In this document: positions 23,130 to 31,822 of the stretch, piece after piece
Layout: every line of letters starts with the position of its first letter
Numbering within the stretch: position 1 is the stretch's first letter
DNA from: Palsa-461 sp036844945
Lineage (GTDB): Bacteria > Actinomycetota > Acidimicrobiia > Acidimicrobiales > RAAP-2
Assembly (NCBI GenBank): GCA_036844945.1
Contig: DAIUEV010000019.1
Span: forward strand, 1-50,840
Direction: 5' to 3'
DNA length: 50,840 nt
Program-made: the position numbers and the translations under genes
Notes under the pieces: model-generated
Told to the model about the DNA's origin: nothing
What the model saw: only the letters and a program-made list of their open reading frames with translations
The model's database searches: none

Positions 23130-25229
23130 CTACGAGCCGAGGCGGAGCTGGACCGGGATCCCGCCGGCGGGTGGCCCGGCGGGGGGCGGCTCGTTGTCGG
23201 GCTCCCGTTCGCGCCGGGCGACGTACGTCGGTCCCTCGCTGGGGGGTGCTGGAGGGACCAGCCGGTCGACCAGGGAGGCGAGCCGCTCTCGCTCGGCGCG
23301 GGGCTGGTACGCGCCGTCGGCGAACAACCGCTCGTGGCGGGCGACCAGTTCGGGGTGGGAGCGCGCCAGCCAGCCGAAGTAGTGCTCGCGCACCGACCCG
23401 CGGAGATGGAGCGGCACCGCCGTGACGGACTTCGCTCCGGCCTCGAGCGCGGCCCCGACCACCGCTCGGATCTGGTTCTCCCGGTCCGAGAGGCCGGGCA
23501 GGATCGGAGCGACCAGGACGCCGCAGGGGATGCCGGCCTCGTTCAGGCGTCGGACGGCGGCCATCCGCCGGTCCGGGGGTGGGGTCCCCGGTTCCGTCGA
23601 TCGCCAGACCTCCCTGTCGAGGGTGCCGATCGAGAAGTCGAGGCGCACGGACGTCCGCCGGGCGGCCTCCACCAGGAGATCGAGGTCGCGCAGCACGAGC
23701 GTCGACTTGGTGAGGATGCTGAAGGGGTTCTCGGCGTCGGCGAGCACCCCGATGATCCCCTGGGTCAGGTGGTACTTGCCCTCGGCCGCTTGGTACGGGT
23801 CGGTGTTGGTCCCCATGGCGATCAGGTCGCCCCGCCAGTTCGGCGACGCGACCTCGGCCCGCAGTCGCTCGACCGCGTTGATCTTCACCACGATCTTGCG
23901 CTCGAAGTCCTCACCGATGTTCAAGCCGAGATAGTCGTGAGTCGGCCGAGCGAAGCAGTTGTGACTGATAACCCCATTGGTCACGTAGTCACCGGTGGCG
24001 GTAGTGATGTCGTACATCGGGATCTCGATCCCCAGGTCCCGGACCGACACAACGATGGGAGCTGGACCGCACTTGATTGCGGTGCCCAGAAAGGTCCGTT
24101 TTCTGGTGGTGGCGGGGTCCAAGGTCTGAAAGAACCGGACATGCACCGGTAACCCGCCGGTGACCCGGACCGAAATGACACCGTCGTCTTTGGGTGGCTC
24201 CACAACGGCAGGGAAGCCCAAGGCCGATAGGGACTCCGCGAGGGTCGAAATGATGACCTCGTCCTTGTTGGAGATCCTCAAGACTCCTCGGGAGTACGAG
24301 CCCTCGGCGTCGAAGATCCCGGCCAAAAATCCTCGACGCCACTCCCGGGATGGCGTGACGGGCCAGGCAATCACGCTCTCCACACATGCCACGGCCGCGG
24401 CGGCTCGCACCCGGATCTGCTGCATCGGCCGATAACCGTCGGGCACCTTGAAATCGCAGGGACCGTGTGTCGTGACTCCCACCTCCTTGAGGTACGCCTG
24501 AGTTCTCATGAGAGGCTCGGGATCCGCGAGCGCCAGCCGAAAGCTGTCTATTCGATAGGCTCCTGACCTTCGGGAATACGTGTTGTGGCCGATGGTGGCG
24601 TCCCCGCGCACCATGCCCGTCAGATAGCCGTGGACATAGTCAGGTGTCTCCCGCGGTGCCTTGAGCGCCGCAGCGAACCCGAGCAGCCTGTTGTGCGGAG
24701 TCAGGTGCGGGCGTCGGTCCGTTCCTTGCTCGGCTCCAGCGACGAACTTCCAGCCCCGGTCGGTGAGAAACCGGTGATCCTCTGACGTGATAAGCCGGAC
24801 CCCATTCGAAAGGGTCGTCTCCCATGCGCGGCGGATCACCGACCAGTGATCCAGCACCTGGCTAGGTACGTACCTCCGATAGCGGCCGGCCATCTCGGTG
24901 CCGACAACGATGTCTCCAGGAAGGATCTCGGCTAGGGGTTTGGCTCGGCCGTCGGCCATGAGGACCGGAGTGGAGCCGTCTCCGCAATACGAACATGCAT
25001 GTGAACATCCTCGATACGGGTTGATCGTGTAGCCGAACCCGAGGGCCGCGGCGCCCGCAGGAACCTTGTTGATGATCGTCTGCGCGTTGACGTGCAGGAA
25101 CTCGAGGCCGCGGTACTCCCCGGTGCCGACGTGGCGGGTGGCGCGACGCTCGTTGGGGAACAGGGCTCCGGCCTCGTCCTCGTCGGCTAGGCGCCATCGG
25201 AGGCCGTCGGAGGGCTGCCGCGACGCCAC
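23130..25229 (-). CDS. Intein-containing radical SAM protein, Rv2578c (SplB-annotated) family
   Basis: 699-residue precursor; 356 residues after removal of the intein. N-extein MASRQPSDGLRWRLADEDEA to RGCSHACSY; C-extein starts CFARPTHDYLG, so the spliced product regains CSHACSYCFARP, the CX3CX2C [4Fe-4S]/SAM motif. Downstream GTNTDPYQAAEGKYHLT and LTKSTLVLRDL are typical of the SplB-like radical SAM family, which in M. tuberculosis is in the LexA regulon. GTG 25229 is chosen because a TTGTCA-17-TACACT promoter with a LexA box ends 7 nt before it; a start at 25478 would run through ftsK. The reaction is unknown. Confidence 0.92.
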   Translation of the reverse strand: MASRQPSDGLRWRLADEDEAGALFPNERRATRHVGTGEYRGLEFLHVNAQTIINKVPAGAAALGFGYTINPYRGCSHACSYCGDGSTPVLMADGRAKPLAEILPGDIVVGTEMAGRYRRYVPSQVLDHWSVIRRAWETTLSNGVRLITSEDHRFLTDRGWKFVAGAEQGTDRRPHLTPHNRLLGFAAALKAPRETPDYVHGYLTGMVRGDATIGHNTYSRRSGAYRIDSFRLALADPEPLMRTQAYLKEVGVTTHGPCDFKVPDGYRPMQQIRVRAAAAVACVESVIAWPVTPSREWRRGFLAGIFDAEGSYSRGVLRISNKDEVIISTLAESLSALGFPAVVEPPKDDGVISVRVTGGLPVHVRFFQTLDPATTRKRTFLGTAIKCGPAPIVVSVRDLGIEIPMYDITTATGDYVTNGVISHNCFARPTHDYLGLNIGEDFERKIVVKINAVERLRAEVASPNWRGDLIAMGTNTDPYQAAEGKYHLTQGIIGVLADAENPFSILTKSTLVLRDLDLLVEAARRTSVRLDFSIGTLDREVWRSTEPGTPPPDRRMAAVRRLNEAGIPCGVLVAPILPGLSDRENQIRAVVGAALEAGAKSVTAVPLHLRGSVREHYFGWLARSHPELVARHERLFADGAYQPRAERERLASLVDRLVPPAPPSEGPTYVARREREPDNEPPPAGPPAGGIPVQLRLGS
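23958..24986 (-). mobile_element. Intein with LAGLIDADG homing endonuclease
   Basis: 343 residues within the radical SAM gene. First residue C1 (CGDGSTPVLMADG, block A), block B SEDHRFLTDRGWK, two dodecapeptides (HGYLTGMVRGDAT and RRGFLAGIFDAEG, each with its acidic residue), block F MYDITTATGDYV, and the terminal VISHN followed by Cys +1. All splice residues (C1, penultimate His, last Asn, C+1) are present, so splicing and homing both look functional. Codon choice is visibly less GC-biased than in the exteins, as expected for an acquired element. Confidence 0.95.
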
Positions 25230-25236
25230 GAGATCC

Positions 25237-25265
25237 AGTGTAGCGAACACATGTTCGTATGACAA
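25237..25265 (-). promoter_or_regulatory. SOS promoter with LexA box, radical SAM gene
   Basis: On the minus strand TTGTCA (25265-25260), 17 bp, TACACT (25242-25237), then GTG 25229. The spacer holds CGAACATGTGTTCG (25244-25257), a perfect match to the actinobacterial LexA consensus CGAAC-RNRY-GTTYG. LexA binding there would block RNA polymerase; the transcript should be leaderless. Confidence 0.85.
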
Positions 25266-25350
25266 CGGTGACCCGCCCGGGTCGCTTTTCGGCGCGTCGG
25301 GGCAGGTCGGCGGCCATATCGGTATCCGCCGATCTCCGAGAGGGCGGCGG

Positions 25351-25356
25351 TAGCGT
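25351..25356 (+). promoter_or_regulatory. Candidate -10 hexamer of ftsK
   Basis: TAGCGT lies 9 nt before GTG 25366. The divergent SOS promoter is about 90 bp away and could be affected by the same region. Confidence 0.35.
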
Positions 25357-25365
25357 GCACTCACC

Positions 25366-27762
25366 GTGGCAACGAAGCGTTCAACGACCTCTCGGCGCGG
25401 CGCGTCCCGTTCGAAGTCGTCGCGCCGACCGGCTCGCCGATCTCGGTCGCGGGCCCGTGGGTCGGTCTGGGACACCACGTTCTTCTCCGACCATGCCGCC
25501 GACCTGTGGGCGATCGCCCTGGCGGCCGGCGGTGTGCTCCTCGCCCTCGCGCTCTACGGCCACGCGGCCGGCGCGCTCGGGCGGGCCATCGATGACGGGC
25601 TCGGATCGGTTATCGGCTGGGTCCGCTACCTCGTCCCACCCGTCGGCGTCGCGGTCGCCGTCTCGGTGATCGTCGGCCGGCGGGGCTCGGACCCGCTCCG
25701 GGCCACCCTGTCGGTCGTCCTCGGGCTCCTCTCGACCTGCGGTCTCGCCGACCTGGCCGGCGGGACCCCGGGTCCGTCGGCAGCCACCCCGGCCCTGCGG
25801 ACGGCCGGCGGCTACGTCGGCGCAGTCGTGGGTCACTCGCTTGCGCGGGGGGCGGGCACGGCCGGAGCCGTGGTCGTGTTCGTGGCGGCCGCCGCCGTCG
25901 CGGCCGTGCTGGCGACTGGTCTCTCGCTGCGGAGGTGCTTCGAGGTAGTCGGCGCGTGTCTTGCCGCTCTCGGTGGGTTCCTCCGGGCCGCCTGGCCCAC
26001 GCGTCCCGAAGCCGCTCCGCTCTCCCTGGTGCCGGCGCCGGCCCGGGCGACGCTCGCGCTCGACGACGACGAGGACTACGAAGAGGACGAGGAAGACGAG
26101 GACGAGCCCGAGGAGGTCGCCCTCTACGCGGCCGAGCCGGCCCAAAGGACCCGGCGCCGTCCGGCCGCCGAGTCGGTGGCCGGGCCCGCCACCGGTGAAT
26201 GGCGCCTGCCCCCGATGACCATCCTCAGGCGCACCCGCGACCAACGGCACGACGAGCGTCAGTTGGACGCGGCCGGCGATGCGCTGATCGCCGCGCTGGC
26301 GGCACACGGAGTCATGACCAGGCTCATCGACCGGACGGTCGGTCCGACGGTCACCCGCTTCGAGCTCGAGCTCGGATCGGGGGTGAAGGTCGCCCGGGTC
26401 ACGAGCCTCCACCGGGACATCGCCTACGCGATGGCGTCGCCCGATGTTCGCATCCTCGCCCCGATCCCCGGCAAGTCCGCCATCGGCGTGGAGGTCCCCA
26501 ACTCCCAGCGCCAACTCGTCGCGCTCGGCGACGTCCTGGCATCCGACGAGGCACGTCGGGCCAGTCATCCCCTCGATGTGGCGCTCGGCCGCGACATCTC
26601 GGGTCGGCCGGTGATGGTCAACCTGGCCGAGATGCCCCACGTGCTCATCTCCGGCGCAACCGGGTCGGGCAAGTCCTCGTGCATCAACTCGCTCATCAGC
26701 TCCGTGCTGTTCCGTTCCACCCCCGATCAGGTGCGCCTGATCCTCGTCGACCCGAAGCGTGTCGAGCTCGAGCACTACAACGGGCTCCCGCATCTTCTGA
26801 CATCGGTGGTCACCGACCCGAAGAAGGCAGCCAACGCGCTCGCCTGGGCGGTGAAGGAGATGGAGCGCCGTTACGAGCTGCTCGCCGAATACGGGATGCG
26901 CGACATCACGGGGTACAACGAGGCCTTCGACCAGGGTGCCATCGGGCCACGACCCGGATCGGCAGCGGCGATCCGGCGCCGCCTCAACGAGGTGGCCGAA
27001 CGGGCCCGTTCGCACCGTGCTCCCGAGGACGAAGACGAGGAGTACGAAGAGGCCGACGAGTCCGACGACGGCGAGTTCGAAGCGCCCGAGCGCCTTCCGT
27101 TCGTGCTCGTGGTCGTCGACGAGCTCAACGACCTGATGATGGTCGCAGCTCGGGACGTCGAGGAATCGGTGGTCCGGATCGCGCAGATGGCCCGAGCCGT
27201 GGGGATCCACCTCGTGCTCGCGACACAGCGACCCTCGGTGGATGTGATCACGGGGGTCATCAAGGCGAACATCCCGAGCCGGATGGCCTTCGCCGTCTCC
27301 TCGCTCGCCGACAGCCGGGTCATCCTCGACCAGGCCGGCGCGGAACGCCTGATCGGCCGCGGTGACATGTTGCTCGTGACCGCGTCGTCGAACGTCGCCC
27401 GCCGGATCCAGGCGCCGTGGGTGTCCGAGGAGGAGATCCGCGAGGCCGTCGCCCATTGGCGGCGACAGGGCGGGGTGAGCGAGCCGGTCGTGGCGATCGC
27501 GAACCTCGAGGAGCGGACCTCGCGGGGGCGGTCGTCGGGGGACAGCGACGAGGACGAGCTCCTCCGGGAGGCCCTCGAGTTGGTGGTCCGGTCCCAACTC
27601 GGGTCCACCTCGATGCTGCAACGCAAGCTGTCGGTCGGCTTCGCACGGGCCGGCCGCCTCATGGATCTCCTCGAACGGCGCGGAGTCGTCGGTCCCTCCC
27701 AGGGCTCGAAGGCCCGCGCCGTGCTCATGACCGCCGAGGAACTCGACAATCGTTCCGCGTAG
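25366..27762 (+). CDS. ftsK: DNA translocase FtsK/SpoIIIE
   Basis: 798 residues. Basic N-terminus, four or so membrane helices to about residue 215, an acidic linker (DDDEDYEEDEEDEDEPEE), then the motor: Walker A ISGATGSGKSS near 428-438, Walker B FVLVVVDELND near 580-590, and the C-terminal winged-helix gamma domain (ELVVRSQLGSTSMLQRKLSVGFARAGRLMD). It pumps DNA at the division septum. An insertion of about 60 residues, acidic at EDEDEEYEEADESDDGEFE, separates GYNEAFDQG from Walker B, where most homologues have only a short loop. In mycobacteria ftsK is followed by pgsA-cinA-recA; here a carboxypeptidase follows. Confidence 0.95.
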   Translation: MATKRSTTSRRGASRSKSSRRPARRSRSRARGSVWDTTFFSDHAADLWAIALAAGGVLLALALYGHAAGALGRAIDDGLGSVIGWVRYLVPPVGVAVAVSVIVGRRGSDPLRATLSVVLGLLSTCGLADLAGGTPGPSAATPALRTAGGYVGAVVGHSLARGAGTAGAVVVFVAAAAVAAVLATGLSLRRCFEVVGACLAALGGFLRAAWPTRPEAAPLSLVPAPARATLALDDDEDYEEDEEDEDEPEEVALYAAEPAQRTRRRPAAESVAGPATGEWRLPPMTILRRTRDQRHDERQLDAAGDALIAALAAHGVMTRLIDRTVGPTVTRFELELGSGVKVARVTSLHRDIAYAMASPDVRILAPIPGKSAIGVEVPNSQRQLVALGDVLASDEARRASHPLDVALGRDISGRPVMVNLAEMPHVLISGATGSGKSSCINSLISSVLFRSTPDQVRLILVDPKRVELEHYNGLPHLLTSVVTDPKKAANALAWAVKEMERRYELLAEYGMRDITGYNEAFDQGAIGPRPGSAAAIRRRLNEVAERARSHRAPEDEDEEYEEADESDDGEFEAPERLPFVLVVVDELNDLMMVAARDVEESVVRIAQMARAVGIHLVLATQRPSVDVITGVIKANIPSRMAFAVSSLADSRVILDQAGAERLIGRGDMLLVTASSNVARRIQAPWVSEEEIREAVAHWRRQGGVSEPVVAIANLEERTSRGRSSGDSDEDELLREALELVVRSQLGSTSMLQRKLSVGFARAGRLMDLLERRGVVGPSQGSKARAVLMTAEELDNRSA

Positions 27763-27774
27763 TAGGTAATAGCG

Positions 27775-29445
27775 GTGAGATTCCGACGGGGGAGGCCGGG
27801 CTCTGAGCCGCCCCCGCCAGTCGCCCAGTCGGTCCACGTCACGGTCGTGGGTTCACCCGCGTCCCAGGCCGACCAGCCGGCCGAGGTCCGTTCCCCGACG
27901 GCCGTGCCTTCGCCACCGCCGGCCGGCGCGGCTGATCCACCGGTGCCCTCCGCAGTGGCACCGCCGGACGAGGGCGACGCCATCGGCGCACCGGCAGTGC
28001 CCGCGGTCGAGCAGCCGGGGGCGCCCGAGGGTTTGGATGTCGACCCGGTACCCGTTGGTGGTGGGCCCGAGCGGGCCGAACCGGAGCCGCTTGCGGTACC
28101 GGAGGGGGCCGTCGTGCTCTCCCCGCTCCCCGTCGCGCCGTTCGAGGTCCCTCCGGCCGGGGAGCCACCCGCCGCCGAGCCTCGGCGCCGGCGGTTCCGG
28201 CGCCGCCAGCGTCGCGCCCAACACCGACGCAGCCGTCCGCGCCGACGGGTGGTGCTGGCGGTCCTCGCCGTGATCATCGTCTTGCTGGGCGCGTTTGCGA
28301 TCGTGGCCGCGGTCCGAGTGCACCGCCATCTGCCGCTCGCCACCGTGGATGTGCGCGTGCCGCCGGACCGAGTGGTGGCGGGTACCGCCCCGACGATCTC
28401 CTGGCCGGCCGGGGTCCAGTCCGCGCTGGCGATCCCGTCGATCGGGGTCACCGAACAGTCCGGACCCGAGGTGCCCGCGCCGATCGCGAGCGTCACCAAG
28501 ATGATGACGGCGCACATCGTCCTCACGGACCATCCGCTCGCCGCGGGTGACGCGGGTCCCTCGATCACCATCACGCCGAACGACGTGGAGCTCTACAACG
28601 AAGATGTTGCGACCGACCAGGCCAACATCCAGGTCGCGGTGGGCGAGGTGCTCACCGAACAACAATTGCTTGAGGGGATGCTGGTCCATTCGGCCAACAA
28701 CTTCGCAGACCTCCTCGCCATCTTTGACGCCGGGAACATTTCGGCCTTTGTGACGAAAATGAACGCGACGGCCGCGGCGCTCGGCATGACCCAGACCACG
28801 TACGCGGATGCGAGCGGTCTCTCCACCGCGACGGTCTCCACGCCCGCCGACCAGCTGAAGGTGGCGACACAGGACGTCGAGAACCCGGTGTTCGACCAGA
28901 TCGTTGACATGACCGCGGTGACCCTCCCGGTCGCGGGGACGGTCGGCGCCTACACGCCGCTCCTCGGCACCGACGGCGTGGTCGGGGTGAAGTCGGGGTT
29001 CACCTCGGCGGCGGGCGGCTGCGACGTGCTCGGGCTCCTCGGTGGCTTCGACGGCGCTCCGGTCGAGGTGTTGGCGGCGGTGGTCGGCGAACACGTGGGC
29101 AGCAATGTCATCCTCGCTGCCGGGCTCGATGCACTGTCGGTCGCGCGGCCAGCGATGTCCAACGTCCGGATCGTCCACCTCTTCTCGCGCGGCCAGCGCG
29201 TCGGCACGGCAAGCGACTCGGGCTATTCGGTGCCGGTGGTGACCAAGGCCGCGGTCTCGGTCATCGCCTGGCCCGGCCAGCGGGCCACCGAGTCGTTCCA
29301 CCTGACGCAACGGCCACGGTCGGGGGCCGGCCGGGGCACCGAGGTGGGCACCATCACGGTCACGCTCGGCCCGCAGAAGTTCCAGGTAGCGGTAGGCACG
29401 TCCACCCGTCTCTCGACGCCCACTTTCTGGCAGCGCGTATTCTGA
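27775..29445 (+). CDS. D-alanyl-D-alanine carboxypeptidase (peptidase S11)
   Basis: 556 residues, GTG start 12 bp after ftsK. A Pro/Ala/Glu-rich cytoplasmic tail of about 140 residues, a basic RRRRFRRRQRR patch and one transmembrane helix (VVLAVLAVIIVLLGAFAIVAAV, about 160-181) come before the extracytoplasmic penicillin-binding domain. Catalytic motifs: SVTK (S239, K242), SAN (S306) and KSG (K406). It trims the terminal D-Ala from peptidoglycan stem peptides. The long proline-rich cytoplasmic tail is unusual for S11 enzymes. The stop codon overlaps the thrB promoter. Confidence 0.9.
   Translation: MRFRRGRPGSEPPPPVAQSVHVTVVGSPASQADQPAEVRSPTAVPSPPPAGAADPPVPSAVAPPDEGDAIGAPAVPAVEQPGAPEGLDVDPVPVGGGPERAEPEPLAVPEGAVVLSPLPVAPFEVPPAGEPPAAEPRRRRFRRRQRRAQHRRSRPRRRVVLAVLAVIIVLLGAFAIVAAVRVHRHLPLATVDVRVPPDRVVAGTAPTISWPAGVQSALAIPSIGVTEQSGPEVPAPIASVTKMMTAHIVLTDHPLAAGDAGPSITITPNDVELYNEDVATDQANIQVAVGEVLTEQQLLEGMLVHSANNFADLLAIFDAGNISAFVTKMNATAAALGMTQTTYADASGLSTATVSTPADQLKVATQDVENPVFDQIVDMTAVTLPVAGTVGAYTPLLGTDGVVGVKSGFTSAAGGCDVLGLLGGFDGAPVEVLAAVVGEHVGSNVILAAGLDALSVARPAMSNVRIVHLFSRGQRVGTASDSGYSVPVVTKAAVSVIAWPGQRATESFHLTQRPRSGAGRGTEVGTITVTLGPQKFQVAVGTSTRLSTPTFWQRVF
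29438..29443 (+). promoter_or_regulatory. Candidate -10 hexamer of thrB (leaderless)
   Basis: TATTCT, inside the 3' end of the carboxypeptidase gene, ends 6 nt before GTG 29450. Confidence 0.5.
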
Positions 29446-29449
29446 CCTG

Positions 29450-30409
29450 GTGCTAGCCAGGGCGCCGGCTTCTGCGGCCAATCTCGGCCCTGGGTTCGAC
29501 ACCGTCGCCCTCGCTCTCGACCGCTACGTCGAGGTCGAGATCGAGCCCGCGTCGCGCCTCATCGTGAACAGCGAAGGAGAGGGGGCAGGGCTCTCCGACG
29601 ACGCCGGGCACCTGGCCGCCCGGGTCGCAATGGACGTGATGGGGCACGACCGGATGGCCATCACCGTCCGCTCCCAGGTGCCCATCGCGCGCGGGCTCGG
29701 CTCGTCCGCCGCGCTCGCCTTGGCGGCGGCGGCCGCCGCCGGCGCCCGTGACCCCTTGGCGGTGGCCGCCGCGGCCGACGGCCACCCCGAGAACGCGGCC
29801 GCGAGCTTCGTCGGCGGCCTTGTCATCGCGACGACGGTCCGCGGCGCGGTGCGAGCGGTGGAGATGCCGCTCGACCCGCTCATCGCGGTCGTCGCCGTCG
29901 TGCCCGACCGCTCCTTGTCGACGGCGCGAGCACGCCAGGCGCTGCCCCAACTGGTGCCGTTGGCCGACGCCACCTTCAACCTCGGACGCCTCGGCCTGCT
30001 CCTGGCCGGGATGGCCGATCATCGGATGCTCACCCGGGAGGCCGGTGAGGATCGGCTGCACCAGGACTACCGGAGCCCGCTCTTCCCCGAGGCGCCGAAG
30101 CTCCTGAGCGCCCTGGTGTCGGCCGGTGCGCTGATGGCGTGTTGGTCCGGGGCCGGGCCGACCCTCATCGCGGTCACCACGGTGGACGCCGCCGCGTCCC
30201 TCCGTCAGAACGCCCAGGCGGCCATGGCCGAGGCAGGCGTGCCAGGCAAGGCGCTGCTGCTCCACCCCGAACGGGCGGGCCTGGTCCGCGGCGACGCCGC
30301 ACGGCGGGCCGCCGCCGAGGAGGCTGCCGCCGACTCGTCGACCCCGGGGCGCGCCTCACGCCCCTCGGCGTCGACCACTGAGGTCTTCGACTTCGACGAG
30401 AACGGCTGA
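29450..30409 (+). CDS. thrB: Homoserine kinase (GHMP family)
   Basis: 319 residues. GHMP motif 1 APASAANLGPGFDTVALAL at the N-terminus, motif 2 PIARGLGSSAALALAAAAAAG for ATP binding, and motif 3 MACWSGAGPTLIAV near the C-terminus. ATP-dependent phosphorylation of homoserine, the step towards threonine. It is not next to hom-thrC as is usual, but lies where recA-recX would be in related genomes. Gene start GTG 29450, 4 bp after the upstream stop. Confidence 0.92.
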   Translation: MLARAPASAANLGPGFDTVALALDRYVEVEIEPASRLIVNSEGEGAGLSDDAGHLAARVAMDVMGHDRMAITVRSQVPIARGLGSSAALALAAAAAAGARDPLAVAAAADGHPENAAASFVGGLVIATTVRGAVRAVEMPLDPLIAVVAVVPDRSLSTARARQALPQLVPLADATFNLGRLGLLLAGMADHRMLTREAGEDRLHQDYRSPLFPEAPKLLSALVSAGALMACWSGAGPTLIAVTTVDAAASLRQNAQAAMAEAGVPGKALLLHPERAGLVRGDAARRAAAEEAAADSSTPGRASRPSASTTEVFDFDENG

Positions 30410-30418
30410 ACCCGGACC

Positions 30419-30424
30419 TACACT
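30419..30424 (+). promoter_or_regulatory. Candidate -10 hexamer of miaB (leaderless)
   Basis: TACACT ends 6 nt before GTG 30431, giving the typical leaderless geometry. Confidence 0.55.
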
Positions 30425-30430
30425 TTCCCG

Positions 30431-31822
30431 GTGCCGCCCCGGTTCGCCATCCGCACGTTCGGGTGCCAGATGAACGAGCACGACTCCGAACGGCTGGCCG
30501 GGCTGCTCGTCGCGGAAGGGATGGAGCCGGCCGAGCGGCTCGACGACGCAGATGTCCTCGTGTTCAACACCTGCTGCATCCGGGAGAATGCGGACAACCG
30601 CCTCTACGGCGAGCTGGGCCGACTGAAGGAGCTCGCCGACCGCAAGCCGGGGCTGCGGATCGCGGTGGGGGGCTGCCTGGCCCAGAAGGACCGCGAGAAG
30701 ATCCGCGAACGGGCCCCGCACGTCGACGTCGTGTTCGGGACCCACAACCTCACCAGCGCCCCGGCGCTGTTGTCCCGGAGCCTGCACGAAGGGCCCATCA
30801 CCGAGGTCCTCGACGCGCCCGACCCGGACGCGCCGCCGCCCCATCTCGGTGCCGCACCGCTGCGCGAGCTGCCATATGCGGCGTGGATCACCATCCAGAC
30901 CGGCTGCGACAACTCCTGCGCCTTCTGCATCGTGCCCTCGGTGCGGGGCGGCGAGGTCAGCCGTCCCCCCGACGAGGTGGTGGCCGAGGTCGAGGAGCTG
31001 GCTCGTCGCGGTGTGGTCGAGATCACGCTGCTCGGCCAGAACGTGAACTCCTACGGCCGCGACCTGACCAAGCGCTCGCCGCTCTTCGCCGACCTCCTGC
31101 GCAAGGTCGGGTCGGTCGAGGGGATCGATCGGGTGCGGTTCACCTCCCCCCATCCGAAGGACCTCCGACCGGAGACCATGGCCGCGATGGCCGAGACGGC
31201 GGCCGTCTGTGAGCAGTTGCACCTCCCGCTCCAGTCGGGGAGCAACCGGGTGCTCGCGGCGATGCGGCGGGGCTACACCGCCGAGCGCTACCTCGCGCGG
31301 CTGGCGGCGGTGCGCGCGGCAGTCCCGGAGTTGGCCGTGAGCACCGACATCATCGTCGGCTTCCCCGGCGAGACCGACGAGGACTTCGAGCGCACCCTCG
31401 AGGTGGCGGCCGAGGCCGCCTACGACGGCGCCTACACCTTCATCTTCTCGCCGAGGCCGGGGACCCGGGCGGCCGAGCGGACGGCCGAGTTCGTGCCCGC
31501 CGATGTCGTCGCCGAGCGTTTCGAACGGCTGCGGGTGGTGGTGGAGCGCTCCGCGCTCGCCCGCCATGAGGCGCGGGTGGGGCGGGTCGAGCGGGTGCTC
31601 GTCGAGGGGCCGAGCCGCAAGGACAAGGCCGTGGTGACCGGCCGGACCCGGCAGGGCAAGCTGGCCCACTTCGGCCCGGGGCCCGGACGGAGGGCGCCCG
31701 GTCCCGGTTCGCTCGCGGACGTTCGCATCACCGGCGCGGCGCCGCACCACCTGCGGGCGGAGCTCCTGGCCGTCGCTGCGTCGCCCCGCCACCGCGAGCG
31801 CATTCCGGTCACCATCCGCTGA
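30431..31822 (+). CDS. miaB: tRNA-2-methylthio-N6-dimethylallyladenosine synthase
   Basis: 463 residues. N-terminal cluster Cys C12 (FGCQMNEHD), C48 (NTCCIRENA) and C82 (VGGCLAQKD); radical SAM CX3CX2C at C159, C163, C166 (GCDNSCAFCIVP); C-terminal TRAM domain (LVEGPSRKDKAVVTGRT). It methylthiolates i6A37 in tRNAs. The TGA at 31820-31822 overlaps the presumed CTG start of miaA, the partner enzyme. Confidence 0.97.
   Translation: MPPRFAIRTFGCQMNEHDSERLAGLLVAEGMEPAERLDDADVLVFNTCCIRENADNRLYGELGRLKELADRKPGLRIAVGGCLAQKDREKIRERAPHVDVVFGTHNLTSAPALLSRSLHEGPITEVLDAPDPDAPPPHLGAAPLRELPYAAWITIQTGCDNSCAFCIVPSVRGGEVSRPPDEVVAEVEELARRGVVEITLLGQNVNSYGRDLTKRSPLFADLLRKVGSVEGIDRVRFTSPHPKDLRPETMAAMAETAAVCEQLHLPLQSGSNRVLAAMRRGYTAERYLARLAAVRAAVPELAVSTDIIVGFPGETDEDFERTLEVAAEAAYDGAYTFIFSPRPGTRAAERTAEFVPADVVAERFERLRVVVERSALARHEARVGRVERVLVEGPSRKDKAVVTGRTRQGKLAHFGPGPGRRAPGPGSLADVRITGAAPHHLRAELLAVAASPRHRERIPVTIR

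Noticed and set aside
25230..25478. Extended N-terminus of the radical SAM protein
   Set aside because: It would cross the promoter, the LexA box and the start of ftsK; the leaderless GTG at 25229 fits better.
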